A stretch of 64,000 nt of DNA, from assembly GCA_045223915.1 (NCBI GenBank), contig JBGUZU010000033.1:53691-117690 (forward strand), read 5' to 3'. The position numbers and the translations under genes were made by a program. Each line of letters begins with the position of its first letter. The first letter of the stretch is position 1. The stretch comes from Ruminimicrobiellum sp045223915. GTDB lineage: Bacteria; Elusimicrobiota; Endomicrobiia; Endomicrobiales; Endomicrobiaceae. Positions 1 to 9,239 of this stretch are shown here, piece by piece. The notes beneath the pieces are model-generated. The model made no database searches. It saw only the letters and a program-made list of their open reading frames with translations, and was not told where the DNA came from.

Positions 1-1
1 A

Positions 2-250
2 GGGGTTTTGTTCACAATGTTTGACAGCAGAACAAAATTATCGCAACAAGTTGTAGATGAAGTTGTAAAATTTTTCGGCGATAAAGTTTATAATACCAAA
101 ATCCCGAGAACGGTTAAATTAATGGAAGCTCCGAGTTTCGGAAAACCTGTAATATTGTACGATAAAAGTTGTAAAGGAACGGAATCTTATTTGGATTTTG
201 CTACGGAATTTTTGCAAAGACAAAACGTTATTCCTAATGCAGCACAATAA
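2..250 (+). CDS. parA: Chromosome-partitioning ATPase ParA/Soj, 3' end only
   Basis: The gene runs in from upstream, and only the last 82 residues are present. The visible part (GVLFTMFDSR, then a segment with PRTVKLMEAPSFGKP and a YLDFATEFL end) matches the C-terminus of ParA/Soj/MinD-type ATPases that segregate the origin region together with ParB. The Walker motifs lie outside the window. The frame is open at position 2, so the internal TTG and ATG codons at 8 and 17 are not the start. parB follows 35 bp downstream with its own Shine-Dalgarno, the standard parAB arrangement. The identification rests on this family-typical tail plus the neighbouring parB. Confidence 0.93.
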   Translation, partial: GVLFTMFDSRTKLSQQVVDEVVKFFGDKVYNTKIPRTVKLMEAPSFGKPVILYDKSCKGTESYLDFATEFLQRQNVIPNAAQ

Positions 251-285
251 ATAAACTGTAAAATTAATTAAAAAGGAGATATAAA

Positions 286-1146
286 ATGTCAAAAATGAAA
301 TTAGGTAGAGGACTAGAAGCAATAATGTCACCGTTAACAGCAAATCAAAATAATGATGCAGCGGAAAAAATAGAAAATATTAGTATTGATAAAATAAAAC
401 CTAACAGACATCAGCCAAGAACAATTTTTAATGAAGAAAAGTTACAAGAGCTTGCGGAATCTATAAAACAAAACGGATTAATAGAACCTATAGTTGTAGT
501 TCGTTCGGTTGCACCGGGAGAATATGAACTTATAGCCGGTGAAAGAAGATTAAGGGCATCAAAACTTGCCGGTCTTACTGAAATCAGAGCAATAATTCAA
601 GAAGGCGCTTCGGATAAAGATAAATTGGATCTTGCTTTAATAGAAAATATACAAAGAGAAGATTTAAACCCAATAGAAGAAGCCAAAGCATATAAAAAGT
701 ATTCCGAAGAATATAAATATACACAAGAACAAATATCATCTATAGTAAAAAAGAACAGATCGGTAATAGCAAACACAATGAGATTATTGAATTTGCCTGA
801 AAATGTTCAAAATATGATAATTGAAGGCAAAATATCGGCCGGTCACGGCAGAATGTTGGCAAGTATAAACGACGAAAATAAAGTACAAGAGTTAGTTAAC
901 CAAATATTAAATGATGGTTTAACGGTAAGAGATGTCGAAACGAAAGTAGCTCAAGGAAAAGGAAAAGTAACAAGATTTGTTGTAACAAAAAAACAAGATG
1001 TTGAAATTACAAATTTAATTGATGATTTACAAAGAGTATACGGAACAAAAATTGCTATTACAGGCAATGGTAAAAAAGGTAAAATTATATTCAATTACAG
1101 CAGTTTGGAAGAATTGGAAAGAATATCAAATGTTTTAAAAAAATAG
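286..1146 (+). CDS. parB: Chromosome-partitioning protein ParB
   Basis: This 286-aa centromere-binding protein partners ParA in origin segregation. Residues ~30-120 are the ParB/sulfiredoxin-like domain, with the GERRLRA box that belongs to the CTP-binding site of ParB clamps. Residues ~130-210 contain the helix-turn-helix region (TQEQISSIVKKNRSVIANT), and the C-terminus is the dimerization segment. The ATG is preceded by AAGGAG (273-278) at 7-nt spacing, so the start is secure. It is co-directional with parA and presumably in the same operon. I did not recognise a parS 16-mer in the window. The length is normal for the family. Confidence 0.97.
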   Translation: MSKMKLGRGLEAIMSPLTANQNNDAAEKIENISIDKIKPNRHQPRTIFNEEKLQELAESIKQNGLIEPIVVVRSVAPGEYELIAGERRLRASKLAGLTEIRAIIQEGASDKDKLDLALIENIQREDLNPIEEAKAYKKYSEEYKYTQEQISSIVKKNRSVIANTMRLLNLPENVQNMIIEGKISAGHGRMLASINDENKVQELVNQILNDGLTVRDVETKVAQGKGKVTRFVVTKKQDVEITNLIDDLQRVYGTKIAITGNGKKGKIIFNYSSLEELERISNVLKK

Positions 1147-1157
1147 TAATTAACAAT

Positions 1158-1304
1158 TGTGTATAAAGTAGTGTGTTTTTATATAATTTGTATAATATAG
1201 TTTACTTTGCGTTTTAGTAAAAATAATTGAAAAATCAATTGATTTTAGTAATTTTAAACAAAAAAATCCACAAAAAAAGATAATTGTTATTAACTTGTGG
1301 ATAA
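1158..1304. other. AT-rich spacer with DnaA-box-like 9-mers (candidate origin segment)
   Basis: The 203-bp spacer after parB contains TGTGTATAA at 1158-1166 (reverse complement TTATACACA), AAATCCACA at 1264-1272, and TGTGGATAA at 1296-1304 (reverse complement TTATCCACA, the perfect DnaA box). Very AT-rich sequence lies between and after them. parAB genes often lie beside oriC, so this could be part of the replication origin. However, there is no dnaA, gidA or rnpA in view, and the TGTGTATAA word also resembles a -10 element: it recurs at 2699-2707 in front of glmM. Treat this as a candidate only. Confidence 0.4.
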
Positions 1305-1349
1305 GTATAAAAAATATAATCTATATGTATGTCTTATTTAGGTATATAA

Positions 1350-2672
1350 ATGTCAATAGAAATAAATGAAGAGTTTCAGTCTGCTTTAAAAATATTGTTG
1401 CAAACAAACGATAATGTTTTTGTTACCGGAAAGGCAGGAACCGGGAAAACCACTTTTTTAAAGTATCTTGTTTCGCAGTTCAAGAAAAAGTTTGTAGTAT
1501 TGGCACCTACTGGTGTTGCGGCTTTGAATGCCGGCGGTGAAACAATACATTCTTTTTTTAAATTTAAAACAGATATAACATTAGACAAAGTTACAAAAAG
1601 AAGATACGGTAAAAATTCAATATACAAAAATGTGGAAACTATTATTATCGACGAAGTTTCTATGTTGAGAGCCGATCTTTTAGATTGCGTGGATAAGTTT
1701 TTAAGATTGAACGGACCTATTCCGAAATTACCGTTCGGCGGTGTACAAATGCTTTTTATCGGCGACTTAATGCAATTACCGCCGGTAGTTACAAAAGAAG
1801 AAGAATTTTTGTTCCACAATTATTATGACAGTCCGTACTTTTTCAGTGCAAAATGTATGAACGAAGTTTTTTGTCATGTAGTAGAATTTCAAAAAGTTTA
1901 CAGGCAAACCGACGAGAAATTTATAAATATACTTAACTCCATAAGAACAAATCATGTAAATTCCGAAATAATAGATTCTTTAAACAGAAATGTAAATAAA
2001 AAAACGGAAAACAGAAAATTATCGGTTTTATTGACGACAACAAACAAATCAGCGGAATTTTATAATAACAAATTTTTAGGACAAATACATTGTGATCCGT
2101 ACACTTTTACCGCCGAAACCGAAGATGTGGACAATGTTTCCGCATTTCCCGTAAATTATGAACTTAAACTGAAAGTCGGTGCACAGGTAATGATGTTAAA
2201 TAACGACAGTAAAAACAGATGGGTGAACGGTTCTATCGGTGTTATTGAAGATATTATAAAAGATTTATCCGACGATAAATATAAAATATATGTTAAAATG
2301 CAAAACGGGAAAACCGAAATAGTAGAACAATATAAATGGGATTTATTTAAGTATAAGTGGAACAAAGATTTAAATGCTATAGAAACGGAACATGCCGGTT
2401 CTTTTTCGCAGTATCCGATGAAACTTGCTTGGGCGGTAACAATACACAAAAGTCAGGGTAAAACTTTCGATAATGTTTTAATAGATTTAGGTTATGGTGC
2501 ATTTGCTCCCGGTCAGTTGTATGTTGCTCTCAGCAGATGTAAAGATTTGGAAGGTATAAGTTTAGCAAAACCCATAAAGAAGTCGGATGTTATAATTGAT
2601 GAAAAGATAGACGAGCTTTTGAAAAAAAGAGAAAGAATTAATTATTTAACAGAAAAGAAAAATTTATTATAA
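1350..2672 (+). CDS. PIF1-like/RecD-type SF1 DNA helicase
   Basis: This 440-aa superfamily 1 helicase carries Walker A GKAGTGKTT at residues 27-35 and Walker B IIIDEVSML near residues 97-106. The FIGDLMQLPPV motif follows (motif III type), and the C-terminal motif VTIHKSQGKTFDNV near residue 358 is followed by YVALSRCKDLEGI. This motif set is that of bacterial PIF1-like helicases (AAA_30 plus UvrD_C_2), which move 5'-3' and resolve stalled forks or structured DNA. The ATG has AGG seven bases upstream. It stands alone between the parB spacer and glmM. The exact biochemical role is not deducible from the sequence. Confidence 0.9.
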   Translation: MSIEINEEFQSALKILLQTNDNVFVTGKAGTGKTTFLKYLVSQFKKKFVVLAPTGVAALNAGGETIHSFFKFKTDITLDKVTKRRYGKNSIYKNVETIIIDEVSMLRADLLDCVDKFLRLNGPIPKLPFGGVQMLFIGDLMQLPPVVTKEEEFLFHNYYDSPYFFSAKCMNEVFCHVVEFQKVYRQTDEKFINILNSIRTNHVNSEIIDSLNRNVNKKTENRKLSVLLTTTNKSAEFYNNKFLGQIHCDPYTFTAETEDVDNVSAFPVNYELKLKVGAQVMMLNNDSKNRWVNGSIGVIEDIIKDLSDDKYKIYVKMQNGKTEIVEQYKWDLFKYKWNKDLNAIETEHAGSFSQYPMKLAWAVTIHKSQGKTFDNVLIDLGYGAFAPGQLYVALSRCKDLEGISLAKPIKKSDVIIDEKIDELLKKRERINYLTEKKNLL

Positions 2673-2680
2673 AAGTTCAT

Positions 2681-2708
2681 TTGTAAAGTAAACATAATTG
2701 TGTATAAT
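2681..2708 (+). promoter_or_regulatory. Probable sigma-70 promoter for glmM-pdxJ
   Basis: TTGTAA (2681-2686), a 16-bp spacer and TATAAT (2703-2708) precede glmM by about 30 bp. Initiation near 2715 would leave a short leader containing the AAAGG ribosome-binding site of glmM. Confidence 0.55.
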
Positions 2709-2739
2709 ATTACAAAATATATTTTATAAAGGTATTAAT

Positions 2740-4095
2740 ATGAAATTTTTCGGTACAGACGGTATAAGAGGAAAATCAAACGAATTTCCGTTTGATAACA
2801 ATACAGTTTCTTTAATAGGTTATGTTCTTGCGGAAACTCTCGATAAGAAAGGTAACGGAATTTTAATCGGCAGAGATACAAGAGAGTCCGGTAAGAGAAT
2901 ATTAAAAGCTTTGCAACACGGTATAAATGCTGCAGGAATAAAAGTTACCGATTTAGGAGTATTACCGACTCCGGCGGTAGCATATTTGTTAAAGAATAAC
3001 AATTATCAGGCTGGGATAGTAATATCCGCTTCACATAATCCGTATTTGGATAACGGAATAAAGTTTTTCTCGTCTAAGGGAAAAAAACTTCCCGATAAAG
3101 TCGAAGCAAAATTAGAAAAACATTTAGTTAAATATATTGAAGAAAAAAGAGTATTATCGAAAAACTCAAAAATAAAAAATGTTTCCGGTAAAAACTTAGT
3201 AAAGCAATATGAAAAATTTTTAATATCATTAATGCCTAAAGATGCATTGAAAGGAAAAACAATAGCAATAGACTGCGCAAACGGTGCATCATATAAAATT
3301 GCTCCGGAAGTATTAAAGAAACTAAAAGCTAATGTCGTAGTCATAAATAATAAACCTACAGGCAAAAATATAAACTTAAACTGCGGTGCATTGCATCCCG
3401 AAACGGTTGCAAAAGTCGTAAAAGCAAAAAAAACTTTTTGCGGATTTGCTTTTGACGGCGATGCCGACAGAGTAATTTCAGTCGACGATAAAGGTATAGT
3501 TCGCGACGGCGATTATTTTTTGGGTGTAGTATCAAAATATTTAAAAGATAACAATAAACTAAAAAACAATACACTTGTTATAACGGTAATGGCAAACCTT
3601 GGTCTTATAAAAGCCGCAAAACAGGAAAAAATAAAAGTTGTTACAAGTAAAGTCGGTGACAGATATGTTTACGAAGATTTAATAAAACATAAATCAATTA
3701 TCGGCGGGGAACAGTCCGGACACATTATTTTTAAACAACTTCTCGATACCGGTGACGGATTAATAAGTGCATTACAGTTATTAAATATATTAACAAAAGA
3801 AAATAAACCTCTTTCTCGAATGTGTGGTTGGATAAAAAAGTATCCTCAAGTTCTTATTAATGAAAAGGTTTTAGAAAAAATTCCGTTGGAAAAGTTACCG
3901 CAAACCACAAAACTTATAAAACAAATTGAAAAAAAACTTGGAGATAACGGAAGAATTTTAGTAAGATATTCCGGAACGGAAAAACTTTTAAGAGTGATGC
4001 TCGAAGGACAAGATAAAAAAGAAATTAAAAAAATAGCACAAGATGTTATAAATGTTGCTAAAAAAGAAATAGAAAAAACAGTAAAGGAAAAATAA
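2740..4095 (+). CDS. glmM: Phosphoglucosamine mutase GlmM
   Basis: This enzyme interconverts glucosamine-6-phosphate and glucosamine-1-phosphate on the way to UDP-GlcNAc for peptidoglycan and LPS. The 451-aa protein starts MKFFGTDGIRG, the family signature. The catalytic phosphoserine is Ser98 in ISASHNP, the Mg-binding loop DGDADR starts at Asp239, GGEQSGH is the sugar-binding loop, and RYSGTEKLLRVM near the C-terminus is the phosphate-binding motif. I start at the ATG at 2740 (AAAGG 8 bases upstream) rather than an in-frame TTG 42 bp earlier, because the mature family begins here. pdxJ starts on the base after its stop codon. Confidence 0.97.
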   Translation: MKFFGTDGIRGKSNEFPFDNNTVSLIGYVLAETLDKKGNGILIGRDTRESGKRILKALQHGINAAGIKVTDLGVLPTPAVAYLLKNNNYQAGIVISASHNPYLDNGIKFFSSKGKKLPDKVEAKLEKHLVKYIEEKRVLSKNSKIKNVSGKNLVKQYEKFLISLMPKDALKGKTIAIDCANGASYKIAPEVLKKLKANVVVINNKPTGKNINLNCGALHPETVAKVVKAKKTFCGFAFDGDADRVISVDDKGIVRDGDYFLGVVSKYLKDNNKLKNNTLVITVMANLGLIKAAKQEKIKVVTSKVGDRYVYEDLIKHKSIIGGEQSGHIIFKQLLDTGDGLISALQLLNILTKENKPLSRMCGWIKKYPQVLINEKVLEKIPLEKLPQTTKLIKQIEKKLGDNGRILVRYSGTEKLLRVMLEGQDKKEIKKIAQDVINVAKKEIEKTVKEK

Positions 4096-4821
4096 ATGAT
4101 AAAACTCGGTGTAAATATAGATCATATAGCAACTCTCAGACAAGCGAGAATGGAAAATTATCCAAGCCCTGTGAAAGCGGTTGCAATCTGTGAAAAAGCA
4201 GGTGCGGATTCCATAACTACGCATTTAAGAGAAGACAGAAGACACATTCAAGATAAAGATGTGTTTGAAATAAAACAGTGCATGAGAACAAAACTTAATT
4301 TTGAAATGGCAGCTTGTGAAGAAATTGTAAATATTGCACTTAGGTTACAACCTTATTCGGTTTGTATTGTGCCGGAAAAAAGACAGGAAGTTACTACCGA
4401 AGGCGGTCTTGATGTTGCCGGTCAAAAAACTTATTTAGCGGAAGTTGTAAAAAAACTTAAAGATAACGGTATAATAGTCAGTATGTTTATAGATCCCGAA
4501 CCTGTACAAATAGAAGCTTGTGCGAATATCGGAGCAAATGCAATAGAAATTCACACCGGCAAATATGCAAACTTGTTTAAGTTGGGAAAAGAAAAAGCAT
4601 TATCGGAACTTGAAAAAATAAAACAAGCATCAATGTTGGCTCAACAGCAAAATTTAATATTTAATGCCGGTCACGGATTGGACTATAACAATGTTTACGA
4701 TATATGTGCAATAAAAAATATTAATGAATTGAATATCGGTTTTTCGATTATAGCTCAGGCGGTGTTTGACGGTCTTGAAAAAGCTGTAATTGATATGAAA
4801 AAAATATTGTTAAAATATTAG
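4096..4821 (+). CDS. pdxJ: Pyridoxine 5'-phosphate synthase PdxJ
   Basis: PdxJ condenses 3-amino-2-oxopropyl phosphate with deoxyxylulose 5-phosphate to give pyridoxine 5'-phosphate, in the DXP-dependent route to vitamin B6. The 241-aa TIM-barrel protein begins KLGVNIDHIATLRQAR, contains HLREDRRHI, VTTEGGLDV and FNAGHGLDYNN, and ends with the typical NIGFSIIAQAVFDGLEKAV. Its ATG immediately follows the glmM stop codon, with the Shine-Dalgarno (AAAGGAAAA) inside glmM, so the two are translationally adjacent. No other B6 pathway gene is nearby. Confidence 0.97.
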   Translation: MIKLGVNIDHIATLRQARMENYPSPVKAVAICEKAGADSITTHLREDRRHIQDKDVFEIKQCMRTKLNFEMAACEEIVNIALRLQPYSVCIVPEKRQEVTTEGGLDVAGQKTYLAEVVKKLKDNGIIVSMFIDPEPVQIEACANIGANAIEIHTGKYANLFKLGKEKALSELEKIKQASMLAQQQNLIFNAGHGLDYNNVYDICAIKNINELNIGFSIIAQAVFDGLEKAVIDMKKILLKY

Positions 4822-4863
4822 TTTTAATTTAACATAAATATATGATATAATTTATAAAAATTT

Positions 4864-4936
4864 GCCGACATAGCTCAGTTGGTAGAGCAATCGCTTCGTA
4901 AGCGATGGGTCGTAGGTTCAAATCCTATTGTCGGCT
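4864..4936 (+). tRNA. tRNA-Thr, anticodon CGT
   Basis: A full cloverleaf is visible. The acceptor stem GCCGACA pairs with TGTCGGC (4929-4935). The D-arm is GCTCAGTTGGTAGAGC. The anticodon stem ATCGC/GCGAT encloses the loop TTCGTAA with anticodon CGT at 4897-4899, which reads ACG. The T-arm is GTAGG-TTCAAAT-CCTAT, with one G-T closing pair. The discriminator base is T and CCA is not encoded. A TATAAT at 4846-4851 sits just upstream as a likely -10 element. Confidence 0.96.
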
Positions 4937-4958
4937 TATTTCTTTTTTAAGGTAAAAA

Positions 4959-7172
4959 ATGTTTTCAAATATTATAAAAAAAGTTTCTTCAAAATTTGTA
5001 CTTTACGGATTACCGCTGTTTTATTTTTTAGTGGCGGTAAGTTTTTATTTGGGCACTTACGATTCCGCACAAATAAAAATAACAATAGTTCAAATCGGCG
5101 GTATGGCATTAATCTGTTCGTGGCTTATTTATAAGTTTGAAGGTGATTTTTTTAATACTTTCAGAAAAAATATAATCGTTTTATTACCCATAATACTATT
5201 TTTGTTGTCAGGCTTGATATCTCTTTTACATTCCCCGTTTCAATTGGCATCATTAAATGAATTTATAAGAAGATTTATATATTGTTTTTTAGCAATAATA
5301 ATAATAGATTGTTTTGAAGATAAAAAAAGTCTAAACAGAATTGTAAATTTTTTAATATTTGCAACGTATATTGTTTGTATATATGCGGTAATTCAATTCA
5401 TAGATACAAGATATTTCCCCGCACCTCCGGCAAAGGGGTTGGATCCTTTTATTTGGAGATGGGCATTTGGAAACAGAATATTTTCTACTTTCGGTAATCC
5501 TAACTTTTTCGGTGATTTCCTTGTTGTAATGAGTCCTATAGTTTTAGCGTTGTTTTTTAAAAAGAAAAGTTTTCATCTTTTACTTTTGTGGGCACTCATA
5601 ACATTTTCAACGATTTTTTCATACTCAAAAGGAGCATGGATAGGTTTTGGTGTAGGTATTATAGCTTTTACATTTTTGTTTATAGGTTTTATATTAAACA
5701 TATCAAGAAGAAAAAAAGTAATACTTATTTTATTAATGGCATTAATAACGGTATCCGTAGTAAGCGGCGGTATATTCTTACAACTTAAAAAAAGACCGGA
5801 CAGTTCATCTTTCAGAGTATTTACATGGCTTTCTTGTTGGGAAATGATAAATACTCATCCGATTATAGGTACAGGTATAGGAACATTTTATTTAACATAT
5901 CCTTCATACAGAAGGCCGCAAATATTTTTTATTGAAGGTATGCATAATACTGAAAGCGATCATCCGGAAAATGAATATCTTGAAGTATTTTATGATGAAG
6001 GGATAATAGGCCTCGGTATATTTTTACTATTGTTGCTTATGGTTTTAACTATCGGCTTCAGAAGTTTATCTTATTTTAGAAAAAACAATCAGAATATAAG
6101 CACATTATCATATTTACAGTTAGGTTTTGTTTCGGCAATAGTTGCGCAACTTGCTCATGATTGTGTATGTGTGTCGTTAAGATTCGTGTCTTCGGGTATA
6201 ATGTTGTGGATGTTAATAGGAGCAATCGTTTCTATTGCAATAATTTCTTTGAAGAAAGAAGAAACCGATGACCAAAATAATATTGTTGTTCCTGTTATAA
6301 TAAGAAGAATATGTCAAATTTTAGTTTTGGCAATGTCGATATATCTTATATGCATTTTTTGGGGACAGTTTCAGGCAGATGCAATACATTCTCAGGCAAT
6401 ACAATATTCAAAAGCCGGTAATTTTACAAAGGCGATAGAATTATATGCTGAAGTAATAAAGAAAAACCCTTCATTTATTATGCCGAGATACTTTAAAGCA
6501 AACAATTATAACGACAGATGGCAAAACGATGATCCCGAAAAAGCACTTGCGGAATATAACGAAATATGGAAATTGGCACCGAACTATGTTCAGTCAAAGT
6601 TTTTGGTTGGGCTGGTATATGCAAAACTTGTAAGTTATTTCAACAATCTTGTAAACAAATATACACAGGAAAATAACGAACAGGCAAAGCAAGATGCAGC
6701 AACAAAAAGAGATTATTGTTTGAATCAAGCAATAAAATATTATAACCAATATAAAATAATAGATCCGATATTCCCGCAAACATATTATCAATTGGCAAGT
6801 TTATATGGTCAAGCGGGTCACCCCGAGTTAGCCGAAAAAGAATATTTGGATCATCTTAATTTCCCAAATTTATTGCAAGAAAAACCGCACAATTTTTATA
6901 AAGAAAATTGGAAAGAAAGAAGAAGAGAAGAATATATGCAAACATGTATTTATCTCGGTAATTTAGAGCTTTCTTTGAACAATTTGGATAATGCTGAAAA
7001 ATCGTATATTGAATCTTTGAAATATGTACCGAACAATAGTGATGGCCTAAAAAATTTATCAGTTGTTTATAATAAAAAACAAGATAAAGAAAGTTATAAA
7101 GAAGTTTACAATTTGTTGAAACAACTTTATCCCGAAGATGAGTATGTTAAACAAATGAAAGAGAATATTTAA
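4959..7172 (+). CDS. O-antigen ligase/polymerase-like membrane protein with C-terminal TPRs
   Basis: This 737-aa protein is in two parts. Residues ~1-470 are a multi-pass membrane region of the Wzy/WaaL (Wzy_C) superfamily. It contains STFGNPNFFGDFLVV, SYSKGAWIGFGVG and a large loop with THPIIGTGIGTF, then HPENEYLEVFYDEGIIGLG, the usual functional loop. Residues ~480-737 are soluble tetratricopeptide-like repeats (SKAGNFTKAIELYAEVIKKNP, LAEYNEIWKLAPNY, LSLNNLDNAEKSYIESLKYVP). The family joins polysaccharide to lipid carriers or glycosylates proteins at the outer face of the inner membrane. The ATG follows AAGG. No LPS or glycosylation genes are adjacent, so the acceptor is unknown. Confidence 0.85.
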   Translation: MFSNIIKKVSSKFVLYGLPLFYFLVAVSFYLGTYDSAQIKITIVQIGGMALICSWLIYKFEGDFFNTFRKNIIVLLPIILFLLSGLISLLHSPFQLASLNEFIRRFIYCFLAIIIIDCFEDKKSLNRIVNFLIFATYIVCIYAVIQFIDTRYFPAPPAKGLDPFIWRWAFGNRIFSTFGNPNFFGDFLVVMSPIVLALFFKKKSFHLLLLWALITFSTIFSYSKGAWIGFGVGIIAFTFLFIGFILNISRRKKVILILLMALITVSVVSGGIFLQLKKRPDSSSFRVFTWLSCWEMINTHPIIGTGIGTFYLTYPSYRRPQIFFIEGMHNTESDHPENEYLEVFYDEGIIGLGIFLLLLLMVLTIGFRSLSYFRKNNQNISTLSYLQLGFVSAIVAQLAHDCVCVSLRFVSSGIMLWMLIGAIVSIAIISLKKEETDDQNNIVVPVIIRRICQILVLAMSIYLICIFWGQFQADAIHSQAIQYSKAGNFTKAIELYAEVIKKNPSFIMPRYFKANNYNDRWQNDDPEKALAEYNEIWKLAPNYVQSKFLVGLVYAKLVSYFNNLVNKYTQENNEQAKQDAATKRDYCLNQAIKYYNQYKIIDPIFPQTYYQLASLYGQAGHPELAEKEYLDHLNFPNLLQEKPHNFYKENWKERRREEYMQTCIYLGNLELSLNNLDNAEKSYIESLKYVPNNSDGLKNLSVVYNKKQDKESYKEVYNLLKQLYPEDEYVKQMKENI

Positions 7173-7194
7173 AACAATTAAGGAAAAAAATACT

Positions 7195-8982
7195 TTGAAA
7201 AACATTAGAAATTTTTGCATCATTGCACATATAGATCACGGTAAAAGCACACTTGCCGACAGACTTCTTGAATATACAGGTACCATTTCAAAAAGAGAAA
7301 TGAAAGACCAAATTCTCGACGGTATGGAACTTGAAAGAGAAAGAGGTATCACAATAAAAGCTAAGGCCGTTAAAATGCAGTACAAAGATAAAGACGGTCA
7401 GGAATATATTTTAAATCTTATAGATACCCCCGGTCACGTGGATTTTACTTATGAAGTTTCCCGTGCATTGGAAGCATGTGAAGGTGCACTTTTGGTTATA
7501 GATGCATCGCAAGGTGTTGAAGCACAAACTCTTGCAAACACAATGCTTGCAAAAAATGCCAACTTAAAAATTATTCCGGTAATAAACAAAATAGATTTGC
7601 CTACCGCCGATATAGATTCCGCTTACGAACAAATGACGGATGCTTTGGAAGTTATCGATCAACCTATACTTGCAAGTGCAAAAGAAGGTATCGGTATAAA
7701 TGAAATTGTAGATTCCGTTATAGCAAATATCCCCGCACCGCAAGGCAAAAAAGAAGACCCGTTATCCGCTTTGATTTTTGATTCTTTTTACGATTCTTAT
7801 AAAGGTGTTGTTATCATTATAAGAGTGTTCGACGGTACAATCAAAAAAGGTATGAAAGTAACATTTATGGCTTCAGGTGCTCAATACGAAGTTCTTGAAG
7901 TCGGATATATGAAAATAAAACCTGTAGAATCGGACAGTCTTTCTGCCGGTGAAGTAGGTTTTGTTGTTGCGGGTATCAAAACAATACAAGACGTAAAAAT
8001 CGGTGACACAATAACCGAAAGTTCAAGACCTACAACTCACCCTCATGCAGGGTACAAAGAAGTTAATCCGTTCGTGTTTGCAGGTCTTTACCCATACAGC
8101 ACATCCGACTACGACAGTTTAAAAGTTGCTCTTGAAAAGTTACAACTTTCGGATGCATCTTTAACTTATGTTCCGGAAACTTCCGTAGCGTTGGGGTTTG
8201 GTTACAGATGCGGATTTTTAGGACATCTTCATTTGGAAATCGTTAGAGAAAGACTTGAAAGAGAGTTCGGTTTAAACCTTTTGGTTACTGCACCTAACGT
8301 TATATATAATGTAAAAACAAAAAATCAGATGGTAACTATAGATAATCCTGCAAAGTTTCCCAACAATGCGGAAATCCAGGAAATTTGGGAACCGTATGTT
8401 ATGGCAACGATAGTTTCTCCTACCGAATATCTCGGCGGACTAATGGATTTGTGTCAAAAGAAAAGAGGCAAACAGGTTGACATGAAATATGTTAACATGA
8501 AAATTGCCATTTTAAAATACGAAATTCCGTTGGCGGAAATTATTGTAGGTTTTTACGATGCACTCAAATCCGTATCTAAAGGATATGCATCGTTCGATTA
8601 CGAACATATAGCCCCGCAACTCGGCGATTTGGTAAAACTTGAAATACTTGTTAACGGTGAAGTTGTGGATGCTTTTTCAGTAATTGTTCACAAAGACAAA
8701 GCTCAAACTGCCGCACACTTTTTAACGGAAAAATTAAGAGGAATTATTCCCCGTCACATGTTCGAAATTCCTATTCAGGCAAGAATAAACAATAAGATTA
8801 TAGCCAGAGAAACAATATCTGCTATGAGAAAAGATGTTCTTGCAAAATGTTATGGCGGTGATATCACCAGAAAGAGAAAACTTCTTGAAAAGCAGAAAGA
8901 AGGTAAGAAGAAGATGAGACAGTTCGGGAAGGTGGAGCTACCGCCGGAAGCGTTTGTTGCGGTGCTGCAAATTGATAAGTAA
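7195..8982 (+). CDS. lepA: Elongation factor 4 (LepA), TTG start
   Basis: LepA is a ribosome-associated translational GTPase. The 595-aa protein has G1 AHIDHGKST at residues ~11-19, G2 in ERERGITIKA, G3 DTPGHVDF, G4 NKID and G5 SAKEG. The LepA-specific C-terminal domain ends with the basic CYGGDITRKRKLLEKQKEGKKKM segment. The start is TTG at 7195, supported by AAGGA (7180-7184) and by the MKNIRNFCIIAHIDHGK N-terminus aligning with the family; there is no ATG nearby. The length is normal. Confidence 0.97.
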   Translation: MKNIRNFCIIAHIDHGKSTLADRLLEYTGTISKREMKDQILDGMELERERGITIKAKAVKMQYKDKDGQEYILNLIDTPGHVDFTYEVSRALEACEGALLVIDASQGVEAQTLANTMLAKNANLKIIPVINKIDLPTADIDSAYEQMTDALEVIDQPILASAKEGIGINEIVDSVIANIPAPQGKKEDPLSALIFDSFYDSYKGVVIIIRVFDGTIKKGMKVTFMASGAQYEVLEVGYMKIKPVESDSLSAGEVGFVVAGIKTIQDVKIGDTITESSRPTTHPHAGYKEVNPFVFAGLYPYSTSDYDSLKVALEKLQLSDASLTYVPETSVALGFGYRCGFLGHLHLEIVRERLEREFGLNLLVTAPNVIYNVKTKNQMVTIDNPAKFPNNAEIQEIWEPYVMATIVSPTEYLGGLMDLCQKKRGKQVDMKYVNMKIAILKYEIPLAEIIVGFYDALKSVSKGYASFDYEHIAPQLGDLVKLEILVNGEVVDAFSVIVHKDKAQTAAHFLTEKLRGIIPRHMFEIPIQARINNKIIARETISAMRKDVLAKCYGGDITRKRKLLEKQKEGKKKMRQFGKVELPPEAFVAVLQIDK

Positions 8983-8995
8983 TACAATTACTTAT

Positions 8996-9131
8996 GGGCG
9001 AAACGGAATTATCTTTTAAATAATAATTTTGCATTTACCTTCTTTATGTACCGTTTCGCTTTTGTACACCGCAGTCGGTAAATGCTTCATTCTTATTTAA
9101 AATATTAAATCCTTTGAAAGCAAACAACAAC
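8996..9131. repeat. Dispersed long-inverted-repeat intergenic element, copy 1
   Basis: Downstream of lepA, a left arm at 9014-9039 (TTTTAAATAATAATTTTGC then ATTTACC) pairs with a right arm at 9077-9104 over 26 positions with four mismatches. Three of these are adjacent and form a central internal loop. A second inverted pair, GCGAAACGG (8998-9006) with CCGTTTCGC (9051-9059), is interleaved with the first. The tail contains AAATCCTTTGAAAG and an AACAACAA run. A degenerate third copy of the right arm lies at ~9148-9172. The same architecture recurs at 22981-23134. It has no coding capacity. Confidence 0.75.
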
Positions 9132-9239
9132 AAAAAAATTGTCACAAAATGCTTTGTTCTAATTTAAAACATAAAAAGCTTTAATAAATTAGTTGAAATA
9201 ATTATTAGATAAAAATTAAATGATTTATAGGAGATTTGT

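Noticed and set aside
2699..2707. TGTGTATAA before glmM as another DnaA box
   Set aside because: It overlaps the -10 hexamer of a good promoter at the right distance from glmM, which explains it better. It also weakens the similar word at 1158.
2698..2739. Upstream in-frame extension of glmM from a TTG codon
   Set aside because: The extension overlaps the promoter and adds 14 residues absent from the family; the ATG at 2740 has a ribosome-binding site.
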